Positions 1-6,644 of a stretch of 7,213 nt of DNA are shown in pieces. The position numbers and the translations under genes are program-made. How positions within the stretch are numbered: the first letter of the stretch is position 1; each line of letters opens with the position of its first letter. The stretch lies in NCBI GenBank assembly GCA_003131925.1, contig PKWC01000017.1:1-7213 (forward strand), read 5' to 3'. The stretch comes from Alphaproteobacteria bacterium. GTDB taxonomy: Bacteria > Pseudomonadota > Alphaproteobacteria > Micropepsales > Micropepsaceae. The notes under the pieces are model-generated. The model did not search any database. It was not told where the DNA came from and worked only from the letters and a program-made list of their open reading frames with translations.

Positions 1-2034
1 AAAGAGAGGTGGGTGGCCACTTGCCTCCTGCGGAATCACATATGAGGCAATCAGCTTCGGATTGTAGGTCGGATTGTCGATCTGATTTGTCCATTGCGGC
101 GCCATCCAGGCGAGCAGCGCTGACGTTGGAAAGCCCATCTCCTGCGCGTTTCCCAGCGCGATCAATAGATAGCCTTGCTGCCACGGGGATTCCGCATAGG
201 TTTGACCGTGTACAAATCCTGAACAATCCGAGCAGAGTTGTGTCTCATTTGCGCTGTACAGGAAAAAATGAAGCGGGGAGATATAGGGCCGGTGTGCTTC
301 TGTATTGCCATATACCCAGGCCGGAGTAGTGTCGAGCAGCGGGTCGTAAATGCTGCGGGCTCCTTCCCATTCCGCGATCATGTCTCTCATGATGTCCTGA
401 AAGTAGGCCTGCTCTGGAGAGCCGTCAGGTGAGAGGAAAGCCGCGCGCGCCCGATTGCGGAGCGCCCACGCGTCGCCGCGAACCTGATTGCCGAATCCCG
501 CGATGACGGGCGAAGCCGTCCGCGCGACATCCGGGTAGTTAGCTGGAAGACTCGCGCTCGGGTTGATCGGTGTCATGAGCGCATTCGATGCTGCCCAGAT
601 CTGGAGTTCCTCCAGATAGAATGGATCGCCCGTGAGCATATAGGGGATGGAGAACGGATCGGGCTGGTGCGCGGTGTCGAATATCCATCCGAGACCTCCC
701 TGGCTCGGCTGACCGGTCAGGGAGGGATGCGGTATCGACTCGGTATAGATGAGAATGCGATCGTGCTTGGCTTGACTGTCGAACAGCCATTCACTCGGGT
801 ATGCGAACATCGATAGCGGCAGTCCGATCGCCGGCATAGTTTGCGCGCGGTCATATTTGTCCGTGGGGTCGCCCTCGCGAACCATCAATTGCCACGAGCC
901 GGCAAGATCGGCCTGTCTGATCGCCATCTGCCGGGCGCGCCAGTTCCCGCTGTAGAGCCAGTCCATCATCCAGCCGGGCTCGATGCCGATGTCAGGGCGA
1001 CCGCCAGAATCCGGCATGCTCTTATCCCATTCCCCGGCGTCGTAGAGATCCTTCGGCAGACTCTGCCAACGGGAAAACCACTGCGCGATGACAGAGTCCG
1101 TGAACTGGGACTTGAGCGAAGGATCGAAATTGGGAATGAAACCGGTCGCGGAGAGATGTTGTATGTTGTAGTCGATGTCGATCTTCGGATCGGGTGCTCC
1201 GCCGATCCAGAATGTCTTGTTCCACGACGTTCCGGCATAGGTGGTGAATGTCTTCGTGTCGAGAGAGCCAGCGCGCGGGTTGGTGTAAACGGTCTGCGGA
1301 GAGCTGTTCCCGAGCGTTATCGTAAGCGCCGCCGTCACATCCTCGAGGTCCTGCGAATCCTCGTTTTCGCCAACTACCCGAACCTCGACCTTATTGAGCG
1401 AGGGCCAGAACGTGGCGATGAATTCGGGACGCACGGATTTGTAGGCATCGAAGCCGATATCGTATTTCCGCGCCGCCGAATTGTCGACGAGAATGATCGT
1501 GTCGGCGACGGAACCCGATGTCCAGTAGGTGTAGTCGCCATTGTGAAGCATATTGCGGGCGTCCGCGTAAGCGGTGTGTCCCGCCTGCGCAAGCGAGAAC
1601 GCGGCATCGAAGTCGAAGCTGGGACCGAGCATCATGTTTCTCGAGAGCCGCGGCTTGTTGTTCCCTGAAGGCTGATCGGCGAATGAAAGCGTGAGCGCAC
1701 CCTTGGCCGGGATGGACGGAATCACGACGGAGATGACGGCGAATTTCACCGACTTGTCCGGATAGCGGTCCTTCACATCGGCCTGGGTAACAATGGGAGT
1801 GCCATTCACGAGCACCTGGGGAAAGTGCCGAATCTCGCCCTGTACGAATGGACGCCCGAATTGATAGGGGTAGTCCGTGACGGTGGTGTCCCCGGCGCGC
1901 GAGATCCTTATCGTGTCCGGCGGTTGAGCGCTCGCGGGTGAGGCGGCCGCGAGCGTACCGAGCAGAGCGGCGATTGCGGGAAGATACAGTTTGCAGACAC
2001 CGGAGCGGGGGCGGATTTGCGATGATTTGGTCAT
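1..2034 (-). CDS. Large secreted protein with RIFT-barrel-like N-terminus (partial, C-terminus off window)
   Basis: An uninterrupted minus-strand frame runs from an ATG at 2034 to the left edge (678 codons, no stop), so only the C-terminus is missing. An AAGG Shine-Dalgarno lies 7 bases before the ATG, and an in-frame TAG sits shortly upstream, which supports this start. Residues 1-36 form a Sec signal peptide: basic N-region, hydrophobic stretch LPAIAALLGTLAA, and ASA cleavage site before QPPDT. Residues about 40-135 read as a beta-rich domain (YQFGRPFVQGEI, then YPDKSVKFAVISVVIP and IPAKGALTLSF) like the first RIFT-barrel domain of YetA/PcRGLX-type exo-rhamnogalacturonan lyases. Later comes a GGRPDIGIEPGW segment followed by a helical region rich in W and Y. 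The protein is probably periplasmic or extracellular and glycan-directed. The family likeness is from memory of motif patterns; no catalytic residues can be assigned, and it could be a non-catalytic binding protein. Its promoter should lie in the AT-richer gap upstream. Confidence 0.85.
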   Translation of the reverse strand, partial: MTKSSQIRPRSGVCKLYLPAIAALLGTLAAASPASAQPPDTIRISRAGDTTVTDYPYQFGRPFVQGEIRHFPQVLVNGTPIVTQADVKDRYPDKSVKFAVISVVIPSIPAKGALTLSFADQPSGNNKPRLSRNMMLGPSFDFDAAFSLAQAGHTAYADARNMLHNGDYTYWTSGSVADTIILVDNSAARKYDIGFDAYKSVRPEFIATFWPSLNKVEVRVVGENEDSQDLEDVTAALTITLGNSSPQTVYTNPRAGSLDTKTFTTYAGTSWNKTFWIGGAPDPKIDIDYNIQHLSATGFIPNFDPSLKSQFTDSVIAQWFSRWQSLPKDLYDAGEWDKSMPDSGGRPDIGIEPGWMMDWLYSGNWRARQMAIRQADLAGSWQLMVREGDPTDKYDRAQTMPAIGLPLSMFAYPSEWLFDSQAKHDRILIYTESIPHPSLTGQPSQGGLGWIFDTAHQPDPFSIPYMLTGDPFYLEELQIWAASNALMTPINPSASLPANYPDVARTASPVIAGFGNQVRGDAWALRNRARAAFLSPDGSPEQAYFQDIMRDMIAEWEGARSIYDPLLDTTPAWVYGNTEAHRPYISPLHFFLYSANETQLCSDCSGFVHGQTYAESPWQQGYLLIALGNAQEMGFPTSALLAWMAPQWTNQIDNPTYNPKLIASYVIPQEASGHPPLF

Positions 2035-2128
2035 GCGCAAACCTTGCAGCGCATGGCTTAACGAGTTCTATAGCCGCATGGTCGAAACCGATTTCTCGTA
2101 ATTTCTTTCCTAACGAAGTGAGTCGAAT

Positions 2129-2140
2129 ATTTCCGGAAAT
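2129..2140. promoter_or_regulatory. 12-base perfect palindrome ATTTCCGGAAAT, possible operator
   Basis: ATTTCCGGAAAT is a perfect palindrome lying 95-106 bases before the start codon of the secreted-protein gene. On the minus strand it fills the 17-base spacer between TTGCCG and TATTCG, a weak candidate -35/-10 pair. That position would suit a repressor or activator site. A single palindrome of this length can occur by chance in a window this size, so the regulatory reading is only a suggestion. Confidence 0.22.
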
Positions 2141-2222
2141 TCACATCGGCAATAGGCGGTGATCGACCGCATCGGGCGTGTGCGGCCTGGGCATCGGCGC
2201 GTTCAGCGGCATTCCTTACATG

Positions 2223-2478
2223 TTAATGAAGGTTGCCAATGGCGCGCATTCCCGGAATAGCGCGGTACAACCGTCGCGATCCTCAATAAAATCAACCGGA
2301 TTATGCGATATCCCTTCGCTGCTGAAACCTGCAAACTCTGCCACACTATCGAGCACACCTTCTGCCGCCTCAAAAATTTCCGCAGAATCGAAACACGCTA
2401 CGACAGATGCGCTTGAAACTTCCTGGCCGGGCTCTGCATATTTACAGCCGTCTGATATTGGTGCAAGTGACTGGGGCC
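2223..2478 (-). pseudogene. Decayed response-regulator receiver domain (remnant)
   Basis: On the minus strand three segments fall in the order expected of a short receiver protein, but in different frames. First, EVSSASVVACFDSAEIF (ending near 2372) resembles the LVRSxGYxVxxFxSAEEFL segment of rhizobial receiver proteins. Then AAKGYRI (2322-2302), one base out of frame, resembles the AAxGYRIPIIFITAF segment. Then RAIGNLH followed by TAA (2246-2223), again shifted, resembles the AGAIGFLHKPF segment with the conserved lysine lost. Between the first two segments about 41 bases are missing relative to the family; that gap would hold the phospho-acceptor aspartate (xxDVQMPG). The acidic N-terminal part is reduced to something like APISDG. 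A shifted frame, lost phosphorylation site and premature stop all indicate a dead gene. The match is by eye only, so chance similarity remains possible. Confidence 0.4.
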
Positions 2479-2636
2479 CCTGGCGATTCAATGGCGAAGA
2501 AAATAGATTAGGTTTCGAGCACTCCGTGGACTCCACGCCGGATACGACTCTACGAAACTTGAACGTCTGGCCACAATGAATTGTTGACTTTGCGAGCCGT
2601 CAGGATCGGCACTGCGGTTCGCGAAGGAAATCGGAA

Positions 2637-2960
2637 ATGCACAGAAAGAGACCTACGCTTCCAAACCTTCTGATAATTGGGGCAATGAAGGCAGGAACGA
2701 CAAGCCTTCAGCGATACCTCTCCCTGCATCTGCAGATTTTCATGTCGAAACGGAAAGAACTCAACTTTTTTGCCATGCGCATACCTTGGCGGGCTAGTCG
2801 TGCGGTACGTTGGGCGTTTCGGGTCGGCAGCAGTCTGGCTGGTAAGCCCGACCTGGGCCTCGAAGACGACCTTAGGCTTCAACGAATCCTAAAGCCGGAT
2901 GTCATCGCCTTGCGAGCATTTCTTGGCGATGAACTACCGGAGTGGCGCCCTTATGCCTGA
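2637..2960 (+). pseudogene. Sulfotransferase remnant: N-terminus fused in frame to C-terminal tail
   Basis: The 107-residue frame begins at an ATG preceded by AAGGAAA at good spacing. Residues 8-45 are the N-terminus of a PAPS-dependent sulfotransferase: PNLLIIGAMKAGTTSLQRYL carries the 5'-phosphosulfate-binding loop (GAMKAGTTS, residues 15-23), followed by HLQIFMSKRKELNFF, close to the family's HPxIFMSxxKExxFF. From about residue 46 (near 2772) the text switches to what looks like the family's last 60 residues, ending KPDVIALRAFLGDELPEWRPYA. Bacterial members are usually around 270-310 residues, so roughly 180-200 residues are absent, including the 3'-phosphate-binding region and the core of the fold. 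The frame is kept across the joint, implying a clean deletion. It probably once sulfated a glycan of this cluster and cannot be active now. Its TGA overlaps the flippase start, which may be why the reading frame persists. Confidence 0.75.
2937..2942 (+). promoter_or_regulatory. Ribosome-binding site deciding the flippase start
   Basis: CCGGAG lies 10 bases before the ATG at 2953, inside the end of the sulfotransferase remnant. It favours this ATG over the in-frame ATG at 2899, which has no comparable site and would add 18 residues shadowing the sulfotransferase tail. It also fits better than the ATG at 2998. Confidence 0.45.
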
Positions 2961-4497
2961 TTCGCCCGCCGGCGCGGAGCCCAGCGTTTATCGGCATATG
3001 CTGGGCGGCTCTATGTGGACAATAGCGTTGCGCTGGGGTGTACGGCTGACGGGGCTCGTCGGTACGGTGATTCTCGCGCGCCTTTTGACGCCGGCAGACT
3101 ACGGCATTGTGGCTATCGCGATGATCATAGTCGGGACAATCGAGGTCTTCAGTCAGACGGGACAATACGCCGCGATCATTCGCCACCCAACTCCCACACG
3201 CGAGCACTACGACTCTGCCTGGACGATCTCGCTCTTGTTGGGCCTCGGTCTGGGATTGATCATTTTGGCGGCGACACCGTTGACGGTCTGGTATTTTCGC
3301 GAACCTCGCGCCGGAGAGGTGGTCGTGATTCTCGCGTTTCGTACCATGCTGATGGGGTTCCAAAATATCGGCGTTGTGAATTTCCGAAGGCATTTGCAGT
3401 TTCGCAAGCTATTCTTGTTCAACATCTACCCAACGCTGATTTCATTTGTTGTAACGATCGCAAGTGCGTTCGTGCTCAGAAATTATTGGGCGCTGGTCAT
3501 CGGCATCATGGCCCAGTACATATCGACCGTCGTGCTCAGTTATACGATGGAGCCCTTCCGGCCACATCTGTCCTTCGCCAAAGTCAGAGAGCTGTGGTCT
3601 TTCTCGATCTGGACTCTGGTGCGAAGCGTCGGCACATATATCAATTCGGAGATTGACAAGTTCGCCATAGGCGGCTTTGGCGGTGCAGCATTGATGGGAC
3701 GTTACGACGTGGCCAATGACGTCGCGATCAGCCCGACCCAGGAGCTGATCAATCCCATGATCAGCGTCCTCTTCCCCGTAATGGCGACTGTTCAGGACGA
3801 CTGGCAACGTCGGCGCGAGCTTTACCTGCGCGTGCTTTACTGGTCGGCGCTGATTTGTGCCTCGACCAGCATCGGTGTAGCCCTCGTCGCAAATGACATG
3901 GCAGATCTCGTCCTCGGATCGAAGTGGCATGATGTCAAACCACTCATGCCGTGGCTTGCTCTGTCCTTTGGCGTGCTGGGATTGAGCAACTCGGTCTACT
4001 CCGCCTTTGATACGATTGGCCGTCCGGATGTTTCGGCGCGGCTGCAATTGACGCGGCTTGCGGGACTCTCGCTGTGCATTTTTCCTGTGGCGTACTTGCT
4101 GCACGACCTGCGGGATATTGCGATCACGCGGTTTCTTGTAACGGTTGCCGTCGCGCCAGCTTTGTTCCTCGCTCTCGGAAGAGTCCTCCAGTTGCGGATG
4201 CGAGATTTTGTGGCGACGCTTTGGCGTCCATTGGTAGCCGGCCTCGCAATGGCAGCAGTCGTCTCAACCGGAAATATATATCTGCCTTTTACCGGGCCGC
4301 TGCGGCTTGTGCTTGATATCGGCGTGGGAAGCGCTGTCTTCGCCGTGACCCTCATGGCTCTCTGGTTTGCCAGCGAACGACCGTACGGTCCGGAAACCGA
4401 GGCGTGGAGCTGGCTAATGAAATTCCGGTCGGGAGGAAATTCGCCGAGCACGGTCGGGCCCGGAGCAGAGGTGGCGCCTTCCGAGCGCGATGCATAG
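2953..4497 (+). CDS. Polysaccharide flippase, Wzx/PST family (MOP superfamily)
   Basis: This complete 514-residue integral membrane protein should move undecaprenyl-linked repeat units from the cytoplasmic to the periplasmic face of the inner membrane for lipopolysaccharide or exopolysaccharide assembly. Residues 41-56 (LARLLTPADYGIVAIA) are the hallmark N-terminal signature of PST transporters, and DKFAIGGFGGAALMGRYDVA (235-254) matches the usual second signature. About 12-14 hydrophobic spans can be picked out, for example near 22-45, 48-66, 89-112, 158-175, 178-198, 308-333, 351-372, 388-404, 408-428 and 470-492. The C-terminus ends in a hydrophilic tail of about 40 residues. Length is normal. 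The start overlaps the preceding TGA as ATGCCTGA, so translation is probably coupled to the sulfotransferase remnant. Substrate cannot be inferred from the sequence. The family assignment is secure; the exact subfamily (Wzx versus WzxC/AmsL-like) is not. Confidence 0.92.
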   Translation: MPDSPAGAEPSVYRHMLGGSMWTIALRWGVRLTGLVGTVILARLLTPADYGIVAIAMIIVGTIEVFSQTGQYAAIIRHPTPTREHYDSAWTISLLLGLGLGLIILAATPLTVWYFREPRAGEVVVILAFRTMLMGFQNIGVVNFRRHLQFRKLFLFNIYPTLISFVVTIASAFVLRNYWALVIGIMAQYISTVVLSYTMEPFRPHLSFAKVRELWSFSIWTLVRSVGTYINSEIDKFAIGGFGGAALMGRYDVANDVAISPTQELINPMISVLFPVMATVQDDWQRRRELYLRVLYWSALICASTSIGVALVANDMADLVLGSKWHDVKPLMPWLALSFGVLGLSNSVYSAFDTIGRPDVSARLQLTRLAGLSLCIFPVAYLLHDLRDIAITRFLVTVAVAPALFLALGRVLQLRMRDFVATLWRPLVAGLAMAAVVSTGNIYLPFTGPLRLVLDIGVGSAVFAVTLMALWFASERPYGPETEAWSWLMKFRSGGNSPSTVGPGAEVAPSERDA

Positions 4498-4505
4498 ATA
4501 CCAAC

Positions 4506-4730
4506 TCATCGAGAGCGGGAACGGCTTGTTCGTTTCATTATCGAATAAAGGCCAATCAACAGAATGGCCAGAGTGATGTCGATCAGGACGGCATATATTG
4601 TCAATGCTTCGAACGGCAGCACAAGCGTACGCCATGCAAAATCAAAACCAATTGCTGACACCGTAACAAACGCCACCATGGCCACGAACCGCCATGACAA
4701 CCTTCGGCCTGTCCAGAACCACCGCTTCAT
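4506..4730 (-). CDS. Small two-span membrane protein coupled to Psd-like gene
   Basis: A 74-residue protein starts at an ATG that overlaps the stop of the Psd-family gene as ATGA (4727-4730), a classic arrangement for translational coupling. The N-terminus is basic (MKRWFWTGRRLSWR), followed by two hydrophobic spans at about residues 15-32 and 42-64, then a very basic tail (KRTSRSRSR). By the positive-inside rule both ends should be cytoplasmic, leaving a short periplasmic loop around FAWRTLVLPFE. I do not recognise the family. The coupling suggests a partner or membrane anchor for the decarboxylase-like enzyme or for the glycan assembly machinery, but this is inference. Its stop lies 8 bases from the stop of the convergent flippase gene. 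The hydrophobic pattern, charge layout and coupling make a real gene more likely than a chance frame. Confidence 0.7.
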   Translation of the reverse strand: MKRWFWTGRRLSWRFVAMVAFVTVSAIGFDFAWRTLVLPFEALTIYAVLIDITLAILLIGLYSIMKRTSRSRSR

Positions 4731-5434
4731 TGCAGGCTGTTGCCTCTGTGGATGATCGTTTCGCCGCCAATCACGCGTTGGCGGACTTTGGCAGGAAGGA
4801 CGACTTTGCCCGGCAGCTCCAGAACGACGGTGCTGCCAAGCAGCATGCGCCCTAAACGCTGGCCTTTGTCCAGCCGCTCACCGGCGTGCACCCAGACCTT
4901 GATACGGCTTGCCCAGTAGCTGGTGATCAATCTGACCTTCATCGTGCCAAGCGCAGTGTCGAGCGTAACGATCTGCTGGACGGGAGCGTCCTTGTCCTTG
5001 AGAAAAAACGATTTTTGCATCTCAGCCTTGCTATCGTTGCGGGAAAAATAAAGGCCTTCCTCCTCGACATCTTTGACCACGCCGGCGAAGGGCGTGCGGA
5101 CGACATGCACGTCCCAGAAGGACAAACCGATGACGAGATAAGTGATGCCGTCGCGGAAAGCGATGTTCTGGATCACCCCATCAGCAGGAGAAACAAGGTT
5201 ATCGCCTCGAGGGATGGTCCGTTGGGGATCGCGCGCGAAGAATTCCAGAAACCCGCTGTCGAAATTGCGCGTCTCGACCCACTGTTCGACCTGCAGCGTC
5301 GGCCAACGTTTGTTTGGCGGCAGCAAGGGCTTGATCAGCGGTGACGGGAATGGAAAGTTCAGCGCCAGCTGCATCAATGCGAAAATGCAGATGGCGATGA
5401 TGCCGAGTTGAACCGCCAACGTTTGCTTTGCCAA
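4727..5434 (-). CDS. Phosphatidylserine decarboxylase-family proenzyme, TTG start
   Basis: Counted from the TTG at 5434 the protein has 235 residues. Residues 7-26 form one N-terminal membrane span. FFARDPQRTIP leads into VSPADG (81-86, D85), then WDVH (107-110, H110), and near the C-terminus LGST (199-202). In the family the serine of LGST becomes the pyruvoyl group after self-cleavage, helped by the Asp and His, giving a large beta and short alpha chain. All three are present, so the enzyme should be able to mature. The known reaction is decarboxylation of phosphatidylserine to phosphatidylethanolamine at the inner membrane; the short length fits type II Psd proteins. The TTG is chosen because GGGGAGG lies 6 bases upstream. 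The only upstream ATG (5671) would overlap the deacetylase gene by over 100 bases and add an arginine-rich, low-likelihood leader. It sits between a deacetylase and a coupled small membrane protein, so a glycan- or carrier-specific role is possible; housekeeping phospholipid synthesis is the alternative. Confidence 0.87.
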   Translation of the reverse strand: MAKQTLAVQLGIIAICIFALMQLALNFPFPSPLIKPLLPPNKRWPTLQVEQWVETRNFDSGFLEFFARDPQRTIPRGDNLVSPADGVIQNIAFRDGITYLVIGLSFWDVHVVRTPFAGVVKDVEEEGLYFSRNDSKAEMQKSFFLKDKDAPVQQIVTLDTALGTMKVRLITSYWASRIKVWVHAGERLDKGQRLGRMLLGSTVVLELPGKVVLPAKVRQRVIGGETIIHRGNSLQ

Positions 5435-5440
5435 TGCGAA

Positions 5441-5447
5441 CCTCCCC
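5441..5447 (-). promoter_or_regulatory. Strong Shine-Dalgarno (GGGGAGG) setting the TTG start of the Psd-like gene
   Basis: Read on the minus strand, GGGGAGG is followed by six bases (TTCGCA) and then TTG at 5434. This is the best ribosome-binding site near the Psd-like gene, and no in-frame ATG or GTG is comparably placed. The TTG yields an N-terminus of four residues followed by a hydrophobic span, typical of membrane-tethered members. Confidence 0.65.
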
Positions 5448-5567
5448 AACCTGCCAAGAATATCATAACCTGATTTCTCGAATCCAGACCCCGGCTGTCC
5501 ATGATTCTCAACAACATATCGACTCTGGCGTCGTATCGCGGCGCGCGGAGCCGAATAAAGGGGTAAT

Positions 5568-6539
5568 TCAGGCTCGTTCGTACAGGATCGTGCCGATAGC
5601 CTGCTCCAGCATGCGGGAGACGGTGCGGCCGGCGTGCGATCGTAGCGGATGCGCTTTCGCTGACGGCGCAATCAGGGCCGTGGGTTCGAGCGCCCCGAAG
5701 CCAGTCGTCGGTGCATCAGCTTTTCGCCCGCTCAACAGCTCGCAAAAACGTTCGAAACGACGAACCAGCAGCCGGTTCGCCCGGGTGCGGGCGCGGTTCA
5801 ACAGCTCAAAACTGTGGCTCACGATCACAATGGCCCGGCGCTGTCGCGCCACGGATTGCGCGATTACCAGACGCAATTCGGAAATGGAATTGGCGCAAAT
5901 CTGTGCCGGTCTGTCATGGCGCCAAAAGTCCCTGAAGGAAGCGATCGGCAGTTCGATCACGCCGTCGAGCGAAGTCGCATCAAGCAGTGGCCCGTTCGCG
6001 ACGATGCGACAAGGACCCGCCAGATAGGAAATATTGTAGCTCGCATCATAGCGGATCCCCAGCGTTGCGAGCGCGCGCAGAGTGTCGTTGTTCGCTCCGT
6101 AATTGCCGGCTCGGAAAGCAAGCGGGGGCGGTGCACCTGCTTTGGTGAGGGCTTCCATCCCCATTTCCAGCAACCGATGTTGATCAGTGTAGCCGAAGTC
6201 GGCGATGCACTGGCCGCGGCGTCCATCGACCGGATCGCGCGCGATCCATTCCAACCATTCGGTATGCACATGGAGCTGAACTTCGTGGCCGCCGCACAGG
6301 ATAGGTTCGATCACGCGCTTGAGCATGTCGAGTCCACAGACCTGCGCACACAGAGCTTCGACAAAAAAGACCGCCTTCAGTCCATGGGCGTTGAACTGAT
6401 CCACTTGGTACGCGACGCCCCACTCGCCATCGGACACGCGGCCGAGGATAGCGGTCGAGAAATTGTCCATCCAGTTTACCCCACGCTGGTGCGCGGCAGG
6501 CGATAGCTCGGTATCTATTGTCAGCAGGACCGGTGTCAT
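5568..6539 (-). CDS. Polysaccharide deacetylase (CE4 / NodB-homology, WalW-like)
   Basis: This complete 323-residue protein starts at an ATG with GGAG six bases upstream. CE4 motifs appear in order: LLTIDTE (5-11) with D9 as the likely base and E11 nearby; GHEVQLHVHTEW (84-95) supplying metal-binding histidines (H85, H90, H92); FRAGNYG (142-148) with R143; DASYN (165-169); and IVIVSHSFE (217-225) with H222. The DTE form of motif 1 and the HxH spacing match the WalW-like branch associated with lipopolysaccharide or exopolysaccharide loci rather than classical peptidoglycan or chitin deacetylases. It would hydrolyse N-acyl (or O-acyl) groups from a sugar. No signal peptide is visible, so action in the cytoplasm on nucleotide- or lipid-linked sugars is likely. 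The last 70 residues are less conserved and basic. It follows the toroid gene by about 105 bases and precedes the Psd-like gene by 133 bases on the same strand. Confidence 0.88.
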   Translation of the reverse strand: MTPVLLTIDTELSPAAHQRGVNWMDNFSTAILGRVSDGEWGVAYQVDQFNAHGLKAVFFVEALCAQVCGLDMLKRVIEPILCGGHEVQLHVHTEWLEWIARDPVDGRRGQCIADFGYTDQHRLLEMGMEALTKAGAPPPLAFRAGNYGANNDTLRALATLGIRYDASYNISYLAGPCRIVANGPLLDATSLDGVIELPIASFRDFWRHDRPAQICANSISELRLVIAQSVARQRRAIVIVSHSFELLNRARTRANRLLVRRFERFCELLSGRKADAPTTGFGALEPTALIAPSAKAHPLRSHAGRTVSRMLEQAIGTILYERA

Positions 6540-6644
6540 CGACTACTCCACCGCCAGATAAGCCCGGCACGGCGCGCGGCGAAGAATGCGACGGATTTGA
6601 TCCAAACCAAGTCAATTGCGCACCGCGGCGCGACGCGAATGTTC

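Larger units (their letters stand above)
2035..2636. other. 602-base gap without an intact gene, AT-richer than flanks
   Basis: This stretch separates the divergent secreted-protein gene and sulfotransferase remnant. It has more A/T than either flank. Open frames exist on both strands (plus 2178-2579, minus 2216-2536), but neither has a convincing ribosome-binding site or a recognisable full-length product. The minus-strand content of about 2223-2478 looks like a decayed receiver domain, listed separately. It also contains the palindrome at 2129-2140 and a 13-base dyad at 2525-2537 (CGTGGA-C-TCCACG). Promoters for both flanking genes must lie here, but no strong -35/-10 pair stands out. Confidence 0.6.

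Noticed and set aside
841..1668. Plus-strand 275-codon open frame
   Set aside because: It is antisense to the secreted-protein gene, whose minus frame has a signal peptide and stays open for 678 codons. The plus frame is rich in Arg/Val/Gly with no recognisable domain, typical of a mirror frame in GC-rich DNA.
2525..2537. Dyad CGTGGA-C-TCCACG
   Set aside because: Six-base arms are expected about once or twice by chance in a window this long, and nothing else nearby supports an operator.
2178..2579. Plus-strand 133-codon frame in the gap
   Set aside because: It has no ribosome-binding site and low-complexity Ser-rich text without a domain, and it is antisense to the segment resembling a receiver domain.
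2584..2612. TTGACT as a -35 box before the sulfotransferase remnant
   Set aside because: No acceptable -10 hexamer occurs 16-18 bases downstream.
3442..4104. Minus-strand 220-codon frame
   Set aside because: It lies wholly within the flippase coding region, and its His/Arg/Asp-rich text is the usual antisense of membrane-protein codons.
5814..6506. Plus-strand 230-codon frame
   Set aside because: It is antisense to the deacetylase, which shows all CE4 motifs in order.
6541..6644. Possible hairpin or promoter (TTGACT on the minus strand) between toroid and deacetylase genes
   Set aside because: The GC-rich inverted bases form only short imperfect stems without a T-run, and no -10 box sits at proper spacing from TTGACT.
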